DNA from: Sphingopyxis lindanitolerans
GTDB lineage: Bacteria; Pseudomonadota; Alphaproteobacteria; Sphingomonadales; Sphingomonadaceae
Assembly (NCBI RefSeq): GCF_002993885.1
Contig: NZ_CM009578.1
Coordinates: 3,677,569-3,741,568 of the forward strand
Length of the DNA stretch: 64,000 nt
Direction of reading: 5' to 3'
Shown piece after piece: positions 7,308 to 17,800 of the stretch (position 1 is the stretch's first letter; each line of letters begins with the position of its first letter). Position numbers and translations under genes: made by a program. The notes below the pieces were generated by a model. The model ran no database searches and had not been told where the DNA came from. It saw only the letters and a program-made list of their open reading frames with translations.

Positions 7308-8786
7308 TTATGTTTCCAGCCGCCAGTCCCAGCCGAGCGGATCGCCGTCCATGACCTCTACACCCGCCGCGATGAGTTCATCGCGGAGCGCGTCGGAGGC
7401 GGCGAAGTCCTTTGCCGCGCGGGCGTCGCGGCGCCGCGCGAGGATGGCGTCGATCGCGGCTTCGTCGATCGCCGCGCCCTTTGGCCGAAGGCGCAGATCC
7501 TCGCGCGACAGCGTCAGCAATTGCAGGCCGAACACGGCATCCATCGCCGCCAGCGCGGCGCGTTTCTGGCCCGCGTCGACCTTTTTCATCGCCGCCGCCT
7601 CTTCGAGCAGAGTCAGCGCGACGGGGGTGTTGAGATCGTCCGACAGCGCGGCGTCGAATTTGGCGAGCAGGTCGGCCAGACGGCGATCGGCGACCGCGGC
7701 CGGGTCGGCCTCGCGCACCGATGCCGCCGCCATCACCAGCCGTTTCAGCCGCGTCAGCGTCGCGCCGAGTCCGTCCCACGAAAACTCCAGCTCCGACCGA
7801 TAATGCGCTTGCAGGCACATCAGCCGATAGGCGAGGGGATGATAGCCCCGGTCGGCGAGCAGTTGCAGGCGCAGGAATTCGCCCGAGCTTTTCGACATCT
7901 TGCCGCCGCGGTCGATCAGGAAATTATTGTGCATCCACATCCGGGCGCCCGAATGCTCGGCGCAATCGAGGCTGCCGCAGCCGCGATAGGCCTGGTTCTG
8001 CGCGATCTCGTTCGGATGGTGGATCTCGCGGTGGTCGATGCCGCCGGTGTGGATATCGAAGGGCATGCCAAGCTCTGCCTCGCCCATCACCGAACATTCG
8101 AGGTGCCAGCCGGGCGCGCCGCGCCCCCACGGCGAATCCCATTCCATCTGGCGGGTCTCGCCCGGCGGGGTGGTGCGCCAGATCGCGAAATCGGCGGCGT
8201 GGCGCTTGCCCTCGACCTCGTCGATCCGGCCCTCTCCCTCGTCGGTCACCGCGCGCGCGAGGCGGCCGTAATCGGCGACGGTCGAGACGTCGAAATAGAG
8301 GCCGCTGTCGAGCTGGTAGCAATGCGCGGCGGCGATGCGCTCGGCAAAGGCGATCATGCGCGGCACATAGTCGGTCGCGACGGTCCATTTGGCGGGATCG
8401 CGGACGCCCAGCCAGCCAAGGTCGCGCTTGAATTCGGCGGTGTAGAAGGCGGCGACGTCCCACGCCGATTTGCCCTGCGAGGCGGCCGCCTTTTCCATCT
8501 TGTCGTCGCCGACGTCGGCGTCCGAGGTCAGGTGGCCGACGTCGGTGATATTGATGATGTGGCGGAGCGCATAGCCCTTGAACGACAGGGTGCGGCCGAG
8601 CGTGTCGGCAAAGACATAGGCGCGCATGTTGCCGATATGCTGATAATTATAGACCGTCGGCCCACAGCTATAGACGCGCGCCTCACCGGGGTGGACGGGG
8701 CGGAAGGCTTCCACGCTGCGCGTCAGGCTGTTGAACAGTCGCAAGGGCGGGCCGGAATCCGCGAGCGGGGCAGGGGCGTCGGTCAT
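7308..8786 (-). CDS. cysS: Cysteinyl-tRNA synthetase
   Basis: 492 residues, a normal family length. Class I aminoacyl-tRNA synthetase signatures are the HIGN variant of HIGH (YNYQHIGNMRAYVF) and KMSKS (GGKMSKSSGEF). The CysRS zinc site residues are visible: Cys in SCGPTVYN, Cys in ECSVMG and His/Glu in HHPNEIAQ. It charges tRNA-Cys with cysteine in the cytoplasm. It reads away from the large adhesin gene stop only in position: both are on the minus strand and 47 bp apart, so read-through from the adhesin operon is possible. Confidence 0.95.
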   Translation of the reverse strand: MTDAPAPLADSGPPLRLFNSLTRSVEAFRPVHPGEARVYSCGPTVYNYQHIGNMRAYVFADTLGRTLSFKGYALRHIINITDVGHLTSDADVGDDKMEKAAASQGKSAWDVAAFYTAEFKRDLGWLGVRDPAKWTVATDYVPRMIAFAERIAAAHCYQLDSGLYFDVSTVADYGRLARAVTDEGEGRIDEVEGKRHAADFAIWRTTPPGETRQMEWDSPWGRGAPGWHLECSVMGEAELGMPFDIHTGGIDHREIHHPNEIAQNQAYRGCGSLDCAEHSGARMWMHNNFLIDRGGKMSKSSGEFLRLQLLADRGYHPLAYRLMCLQAHYRSELEFSWDGLGATLTRLKRLVMAAASVREADPAAVADRRLADLLAKFDAALSDDLNTPVALTLLEEAAAMKKVDAGQKRAALAAMDAVFGLQLLTLSREDLRLRPKGAAIDEAAIDAILARRRDARAAKDFAASDALRDELIAAGVEVMDGDPLGWDWRLET

Positions 8787-8833
8787 CCTCGCGCCCTTGC
8801 CTTGCTCCGGGGTGTTCCGTCAACCGAAAGGCT

Positions 8834-11800
8834 TTACGGCTGCTGCGTGTCGGTCGTCGGCGTCCACAGATCGTCGTTGCCCGCGCCGGTCACCGGATCG
8901 TCGAGCAGCGGCGCGCCGGAGAGCGGGTCGACGTCGCGCATCGTGATCAGCGCGGTCGGCAGGCTGGTGCCGTCGCCATTTTCGCCGTCGCTGTCGACCT
9001 CCTCCTCGATCACGTCCTGCACCGGGAAAGTGTCGAATATCACGGTGCTGACCGAGCAGGCGCCGGTGTTGGCGATCAGGCAGCCGTTGAAGGTCGAGCG
9101 CGGGTCGTAGAGGTCGGAGGGAACGGTGACGGCGCCGTCGTTGACGGTCAGCAGCGGGATGGCGTCGAGGCCGGTGACCTGGCCGTTCGGGTCGAGGTGG
9201 ACGCCGTTGATCACGATCCGCGCATTTCCCTCGGTTGCGACGTTGAGTCCGCCCGCGCCGAAGGTCAGGCCGCGCCGCTGGGCGTAATCGGTGCCGCTGC
9301 CGCTGTTCTGGACATAGGCATTGCCGATAAAGCCGATGCCGCGCGCGAAAAGCGCCCCTTCGTCGAGGATGATACCGTCGTTCTGCGCCAACCGGGTTTC
9401 GATCGCGTCGAGCGTGGTTGCGTTGGCCACATCGTCGATGGCGCCCGGCGTCGCGACGATGACGTCGTCCGACCGCAGGTTGAGCTGGCCGCCCGGCGCA
9501 TCGTTCGCGCCGAGTAGTCGAACGCTGCCCTGGCCCAGGATGACTTCGAGCGCTCTGTCGGCCCGCAGATTGAGCGCATTGGCGTCCGAAAGCCCGGTCA
9601 GGCGGACATCGCCGAGCACGCGCATCTTGCCGGGGGTACGGATCGTCAGCGATCCATCGACGCCGAGGTTCGACCCCGCCGCGCCGCCGGTCATCGTGAA
9701 GCTGTCGACCACGACATCGGGGGGCGTGGCGCCGCCGACCAACGCCGGAGTGATCGCGGAGACCTGCTGCGCAAAGATCCCGACGTCATGGCCGAAAACC
9801 CGCGACAGTTCGTCGGCATCGATGTGATAGCCGTCGCGCGCGCCCGTGCCGCCGATGAAGGTCTGCCGCTGATCGTCGCCATTGGCGATCGACAGCGATT
9901 GCGTCTGGTCCGCAGTGCCGACCCGCGCGGCGCTGCCGATTTCGATATCGCCGGATGTCAGCGAGATATTCGCCCCGGTCACGACGCCATCGATCAGCAG
10001 CGACGAGCGGGCGTTCACGTTGAGGGCGTCGGTCACCGACACATTGTTCAGCGTGACGAACCCATTGGTCGCGGTGATGACGGCGCGGTCCGCGGTCAGC
10101 GTATCGACGCCGACCCGTTCGCCGCTGCCGGTCAGGTCGGCAACGCCGGCGACGCTGCCGTTGACGACGAACAGTTCGCCGCGCGTGCGAACCGCCGCGT
10201 CCCCGGCGTCGGTGGTCAGATTGGCGAAGGTCAGGTCGCCGCCGTCGCCGATAAACAGGCTGTCGCCGCTCGCATCGATGCTTCCGACCGATACCAGCGA
10301 AGCGAGGTTGATGAGGCCGTCGCTGCTGGCGAGGATTGTCGTACCGCCGCTTTGGACCCCGTCGGCGGCTATGCCCGTGGCGCCCGAAAGGGTCATGTCC
10401 CCGCCGCTCGCGACGCCGGTCACGTCGATCGCGCCATCGGCGCTCAGCGAGACATTGCCTTGCCCCAACATGCTGCCGCCGTCGATGCCCGCCGCCGAGG
10501 TGATGGTGATGTCGCCGTCGGCGGTGAGCGTCTGGAGCACATTGCCGCCGGGGGTGGTCAGATCGGCAAGCTGGACGCTGGCGGCATCGATCGCGATATG
10601 GCGGCCCGCCTGCACGGGGCCGGTGACGTTGGCGGCGCCGGTCGAGGCGACGATCACGTCGCTGAAGGCGTCGAGCCCCGACACGGTCGTGTCGCCACCC
10701 GATGTGCGGATGCTGCTGTCGCCGCCGGTGATGCCGAGGCCGAGCGTGGTTCCGCCGTCGAGGGCGATCGCCGTGGCGGCGGTCAGGAAGATATCGTCGC
10801 CCGCGGACAGGGCGCTCGCGCCGATCGAACCCCCCGACGAGTTGAGGTCGATATCGGCCCCGTCGAGCGAGGTCGATCCTTCGCCTTGCCCGATGGTGAA
10901 GCCGCCCGTCGGCGAATAGTTCAGCAGGAATCCGTCGGGGCCGAGGCCGGTCGCGCTGACATTGTCGGCGGTGATCGCGCCGGTTGCGCGCACGTCGAGG
11001 TCGTCGCCGACGGTGATGTCCGCCAGCGTCGCGGTGCCCTGCGCCAGGACGAGCATGTCTTCGCCCGCCGCCGCGTTGGTCAGCGCGACCGACCGACCGT
11101 TGACGCCGAACATTCCGGCGGCGCTGCTGTCGGTCAGCGTCACATTGCCCACAGCGTCGATATAGACGTTGCCGCCGCTCGGAACATCGGGGTTCGACGA
11201 GTCGGGATAGCCGCCCGCCGCGCTGACCGATGCGATGACATTGCCGCCCGAATTCAGGAAGGCATCGCCTCCGCCGCTGTAGGTGCCGGTGATGTTTCCG
11301 GCCGCCGAAACGCCGATATTGCCGGTGATGATGGCGTTATCGATCGCGACCGCGCCGGTCGTCCCGGTCGCCGACAGCGATGCCGCGCTGGTGATGCTGC
11401 CGATGTCGATGCTGCTGCCAGCCATATAGACGTCCGCCCCCGCGTCGATCGACGCGCCGGTGATTGCACCCGGATTAGCTGCCGATGCGGTCGTGTCGAG
11501 ATCGACATAGCCGCCCGCGTCGAGCGCGTCGAAGCCGATCGACTGTCCATTGACGTCGATGAAGCCGCCCGCGGTCGCATCCGCCAGGTTGATGGCGCCC
11601 ACCGCGCCGACGACAAGATTGTCGCCCGCGATCAGCGGTCCCGTTGCCGTGATCGCGCCGACCGCGGTCGCGGTCAGATTGTTGAAGGCATCGACATTGG
11701 CGGCGGTGATGCCCGCGCCCGCCGTCAGCGTTATATTCGACAGGTCTGCGGGCGTTGGCGTGAACTGAAGGAAGGAGGTCGGCGACGAGGCGCCCGGGGC

Positions 11801-14800
11801 ATAGATGATGCTGCGGTCGTCGCGTCCGGTTCCGGTCGTCGCGGCATTGGTGACGCCGACCGCGCCATCCGCCTGGACGGTCAGGTCGTCGCCGGCGGTG
11901 ATGCCCGAGAGGGTGGCCGTCGTTCCGGCGAGGACGAAGACATCTTCGCCCGCACTCGCGCCGGTCAGGCTCGCCGCGCCGCCCGCGCGGACGCCCAGCA
12001 TCGTCGCGGCACTGCTGTTCGTCAGGCTCACGTCGCCAGCGCCGTCGACCAGCACATAGCCCTCGGAGGTGAAGGCGCCCGACGGATCGACATAGCCGCC
12101 CGCCGCATCGGCTTCGACGGCTACATTGCCGTTGGCCCGGAGAGTGACGTTGCCGCCCGCGCGATAGGTGCCCGACAGGTCGGTGCCTGCGAAAACCACG
12201 ATATCGCCCGCGATATTGGCAAGGCCGACCGCGGCATTGCCCGTGTTCGCGGTCACGAACAGCGATCCGCCGGACTGGACCGTCCCATCGACGCCGACGC
12301 TCTGGCCGCTGAGGTTGACGCCGTTGCCCGCGGTGATGTCGGTGCCGAAGACGCCGTCGGTGGCGCCGAGACCCTGCGCGCTCAACGAAACGAAGGTGCC
12401 CGCGTCGAGCGCGTCGAAGCCGATCGACTGTCCATTGACGTCGATGAAGCCGCCCGCGGTCGCATCCGCCAGGTCGATGGCGCCCACGGTGTCGACGACA
12501 AGATTGTCACCCGCGACCAGCGGCCCCGTTGCCGTGATCGCGCCGACCGCGGTCGCGGTCAGATTGTTGAAGGCATCAACATTGGCGGCGGCGATTCCCG
12601 TCCCCGCCGTCAGCATGACGTTCGACTGGTCTGCCGGCGTCGTCACGATCTGGAGGAAGGGGTTCGGCGACGAACTGCCCGCGATATAGGCGACGCTGCG
12701 GTCGTCGCGTCCGGTTCCGGTCGTCGCGGCATTGGTGACGCCGATCGCGCCATCCGCCTGGACGGTCAGGTCGTCGCCGGCGGTGATGCCCGAGAGGGTG
12801 GCTGTCGTCCCGGCGAGGACAAAGACATCCTCGCCCGCGCTCGCCCCGGTCAGGCTCGCCGCGCCGTCCGCGTGGACGCCCAGCATCGTCGCGGCGCTGC
12901 TGTTCGTCAGGCTCACATCGCCATCGGCGTCGACCAGCACATAGCCTTCGGAGGCGAAGTTGGCCGACGGGCCGACATAGCCGCCCGCCGCATCGGCTTC
13001 GGCGGTCACATTGCCCCCGGCCCCGAGGGTGACGTTGCCGCCCCCGCGATAGGTGCCCGACAGGTCGGTGCCCGCGAAAACCACGATATCGCCCGCGACA
13101 TCGGCCAGGCCGACCGCGGCATTGCCCGCGTTCGCGTTCACGAACAGCGATCCGCCGGACTGGATCGTCCCGTCGATGCCGACGCTGCGGCCATCGAGGT
13201 TGGCGCCGCTAGTCGCGGTGATGTCGGTGCCGAAGATGCCGTCGGTGGCGCCGAGACCCTGCGCGCGCAGGGTGACGAAGGTGCCGGCATCGATGGCGTT
13301 GAAGGCGATCGACTGTCCGACGACGAAGACGCCGCCGCCCGCGGTCGAATTGCCGAGATCGACGGTTCCCACGGCGGTGATGTCGATGTCGCCGCCGGTG
13401 ATGATCGAATTGAGCCCGGTACGGAAGCTCGCCGCATTGGCCGAGAAGTCGTTCACCGCCTCGGCATGTTCGATGACGGCGAGGTCATTGGCCGTGATGA
13501 CGATGTCGTTGCCCGCCAGCCGGTCCGCGATGACCTGGGAGACCGGGCCGATGCCCTGGAGCGTCAAAGTGCCGCCGGCACTCAGCAGAGTGCCCGACCC
13601 TGCGTTGATATTGAGGCCGCTCGATATCGACATATTGCCGACGGCGGAAAGCGTCGGGTTCGTCGCTCCGCCCGGATTCGAATGCGTGACATACACCGTA
13701 TCGAAGGCGTCGATCGCCAGATTGCCACCGGCATTTACCTGACCGTCAGCCTGTGCGTCGATGCCGACCCCGCCATTGGTGCGCAGCGTCATGTCGCCCG
13801 TCGTGGTGATCGAGCCGCCGGGCACGGCCAGGAAGATTCCGGGCGAGGTCGCATTGGTGTTGCCGTTGACCGGCTCTGCGAATCCCGTGGCTTCGGCGGT
13901 CAGGCTGTTCATCGTGATGCTGCTGTCGGCGCGCAGTTCGATGCGTCCGGCGAGGGAACCATTGGCCTGGATGCTCGTATCGCCGAGGCTGATCTGACCC
14001 GTGCCGCCGGAGGTCGTCAGCGATTCGACGAGGACACGGCCGCCCTGATCGGCAAGCGTGCCGCCGAAATTGCCGTTGCTTCCCGATCCGGTGCCGCCGT
14101 TGCCGCCGACGCCCGACACGGCGCCGACGGTGATCGCCACGGGGGCGCCGTCCGAGGAGATGGTGCCGCCGTTGGCGAACAGGTGGACGGTGCCGCCGGT
14201 CGCGCCGCCGCCGATCCCGCCATCGCCGCCGACCAGCCCCTGGGTCACGTCATCCGCCGTATCGACGATGCCGTCGGGGCCGGGCAGCGTGACCGTGTTC
14301 GGATTGTCGCCGCCGTTGCCGCCGTTACCGCCGGTGCCGGTGCTGCTGAAATCGCCGCTGAGCCCGATTGTCGCGCCATCCATGGCGACGACCTCGAGCG
14401 TTCCGCCGGTGCCCGAACCGCCGTCGCCGCCACGCCCGGCGACCGCCGGTGTTGCGAAGAAATCGGTGGAAACCGCGCCGCCGTTGCCGCCGGTCGCATT
14501 GGTGCGGAAATTGCCCTGCGAGATGATGGCCGCAGCATTGGCGCCGTTCGCTTGCGCGCGCGCGATGCCGCCGAACGCATCGCCGCCGTTGCCGCCGGTT
14601 ATATTGCTGCTTCCGCCGGTGCCGCCGGTCGCCGAACTGTCGATCTGGAGGCCCAGCTGGCCCGCGTCGAAATTGTCGACGATCGCCTGCGCGATATTGC
14701 CGCGGCCGGTGCCGCCATTGCCGCCGGTCGCGCCATAGCCGCCGTTGCCGCCGGTCCCACGCGACTGGCTGAACAGGCCTTCTGCCAGATCGAGTTGGGT

Positions 14801-17800
14801 TTCGCCGAGGTTGAGCGTCGCGGTGCCGCCCGTGCCCGCGCCGCCCGCGCCGCCGACGCTTGCGCCGACCGAAGCTCCGCTGGTCGCCGAAAAGACATCT
14901 CCGCCCTGGCCGCCAAAGCCGCTCGCATTGGCCACGACCGAATCGGTGGAGAGCGTGCCCGCGGTCAGATCGACCGTCGCATTGCCGCCGATGCCGGTGC
15001 CGCCGTCACCGCCGGACCCGCCGGGGATATTGCCATAATTGGCGAGATAGCCGCCGTCGCCGCCGCGACCGGCCGCGCTCGCGATCACTTGCGTGGCGGA
15101 GACGTCGGCTGTGCCGCCGATCGTGATCCTCGCGTCGCCGCCGCTGCCATTGCCGCCACGGTCGCCATGGTCCGAAGAAAAGTCGTCGGCAAAGCCGCCC
15201 AAGGCTCCGAAACCGTCGGCCGAAACCGTCACATCGCCCGCCGCGAACGTTCCGTTCGTCACGGTCAACGTTGCGGTGCCGCCGGTCCCGAGGCCCGGCA
15301 GGTCGGTCGCGCCGGTGCCAAAACCGTTGTTCGGCGCCGCGCCGCCGACGCCTTCCGCGCCGAGCGAAACATTGCTCGCGTCCACTTCGCCGCCGGTCTG
15401 CGTGAAGGTGACGGTGCCGCCGCGCCCGTTGCCGCCGGTGCCGCCATTTCCGTTGGCGGAGAAGGTCAGGCCGGTCGATGTGCCCGATGACGCCAGCCGC
15501 CCGCCCTGGACGTCGACGGTGATCGTGCCGCCGATCGAATCGCCCGGCGTGTCGAAGAAACCGTCGGAATTGGCCCCTGCCGTCCCGCTGGCCTCGGCAT
15601 CGAGCGAATCGACCGAAATCAGGCTGGCGGGATCGGCGCCGGTCCGGACCAGGATGGTGCCGCCGGTCGCCAGCGACGCGCTTCCCGCACCGTCGCTGCC
15701 CGACAGGCCATTGGCCGAAAGCGTGGCGCCCAGCAGGGCGATGGTGCCGCCATCGGCGATCAGCTGGATGTCCCCACCCGTCGCCGCGCTGCCATCGGCG
15801 CTCACCCCATTGATCGCATCGACATCGATCGAGGTGGTGCCGTCGGCGGTCGCGGTGATGCTGCCGCCACCGCGCGCGATCATCGTCACGCTGCCGCCTT
15901 GCGCGGCGCCGTTGCCGAAATCGGTGTTGACGACGCTCCCGCGCGCGCTGGCCCGATACACCTGGGCCAGGATCGTGCCGCCGGTGTCGGCGAGGAAGTC
16001 GATCGAGCCGCCGTCGCCGCTGCCTGCGCTCACCAGTGACGAGATATTGTCGCTGCCGCCGAACGCATTGGCGGAAAGGAAGGAGATGTCGCGGATCGTG
16101 CCGCCGCCCGTCGCCGATATCGCGATCTGACCGCCGCTGCCGCTGCCAGCATTTTCGCGGTTGTCGGACGTGGCGACGCCAGCGGCGTCGAGCGTCACGA
16201 CGCCGCCGGTCAGCGTCAGGACCGATCCGGCGCCGGTGGCCGAAAGGGCGATCGTGCCCCCTTGCGCATCGCCGGTTCGCCCGGTCAGGCCGCTGCCGCT
16301 ATAGGCGTCGCCGCTCCGCGCCGCGGCGCTGACGGTAAGCGACGACATCTGGGCGGTCCCGCCGAGTATCTCGATCGTCGCGTCGCCACCCTGCGCATCG
16401 CCGCCCGTCGCATTTTCGCCGCTGGGAATGAAATCGCCACCCGCCGCGCCGCCGGTCGCCGATGCGTTGAGATTGGTGGCGCCGATATTGATCGTCGCGG
16501 TCGCATCGGTATTGACGCGCAGCGTCGCCGACCCGCCGCGCCCGTCGCCGCCGTTCAGCGACGGAATGGGCGAAGACGTAACCGGATCGAAGGAAAAATC
16601 GCCGCCACCGGCCCCGGTCGCGGTGATCGTGGTCGCTCCGGCCTGCAATGTGGTGCCGGTTCCGGTCGCCTCGATCAGCGCGGAGCCGCCGGTGCCGCCG
16701 CCCGACTGGATCAGGCCGAAGCCGCCCTGGCCGTTGGCCTCCGCGGTCAATCCGTCGGTGATGGAGAGGACCGCGCCGTTCTGGACGCTGATCGTTGCGG
16801 AGCCGCCGGTCCCGGCGCCGCCGGTGTCGGCATTGTCCAGACCCGACGAGGGGAAAGCGCCATATCCGTTGGCGTGGACATAGACCGTGCCGCCGGTGAG
16901 CGAACTGTCCGCGCCGGTGACGCTGATCGCCGCCGACCCGCCGGTTCCGTCGCCGCTCGCCTGGCCCGTGCCGTCGATGCCGCCAAAGGCATCGGCCGAG
17001 ACGGCAAGGCCGCCGGTCGCGACGACCTGTCCGCCGTTGGTGATGGTCAGGCTGGCGTCGCCGCCCTGCGTATCCCCGCTGGCGGTGCCATAGAAGGCGG
17101 GCGCGGTGATCGAGGTGAAGCCCTGGACCAGCAAGCCGCCGCCATCGACGTTGATCGCGGCATTGCCGGGCGTCGTCGCGGTGCCGCCCGCCTGAACGGT
17201 CAAATTGCCGCCTATGCCACCGATATGGCCGGTGTCGATGGTCAGCGTCGCGTTGGCGTCGCCGATGAAAGTCGCGTTGCCTTGGACAACCAGCGTTCCG
17301 GCCTGATTCGGCGGGATGAAGGTGGTGGGCGGTGCCGGCGGCGGAATGTCCTGAAGCGGCCGGCCGACGAAGGCGCCGCTGGCATGGGCGGTCACGTCGC
17401 TGCGAAAGATGGTGTCGTTGACGGTGATGTCCGCCGACCCGGTGCCGGTGGTGTTGGGAGCGAAGTCCAGGTCTCCATTGGTGACGTCATAGCCCGCCGA
17501 CAGGATGATGCGGCCCGCCGAATCGGTCCGCGCCGCCGTCGCCGAATCCTGATAGCCGACCTGGCCCGACACCAGCATCGTCACCGCCAGATTCTTGGGG
17601 ATCGCGACCATATAGATGCGCTGCGCCGGACCCGTCGCCTGCTGTTCGGGGCCGGTGGTGATGCCGGTATGGGTGAGCGCCTGGCCGCCGGTGGTGCCGG
17701 TCAGCACATCGATGTCGAACAGCCCCGCGTTGATGCGGATATCGGCCGATTCGGCGGCGACATAGGCCGCCGAGCCATAGACATCGACCAGTCCGTTCTG

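Noticed and set aside
9788..15490. A 1,900-codon open frame on the plus strand opposite the adhesin gene
   Set aside because: It is a GC-driven shadow. It has Arg/Asp/Ala-biased composition and no domain pattern, whereas the minus frame has a signal peptide, TPS domain and repeats.
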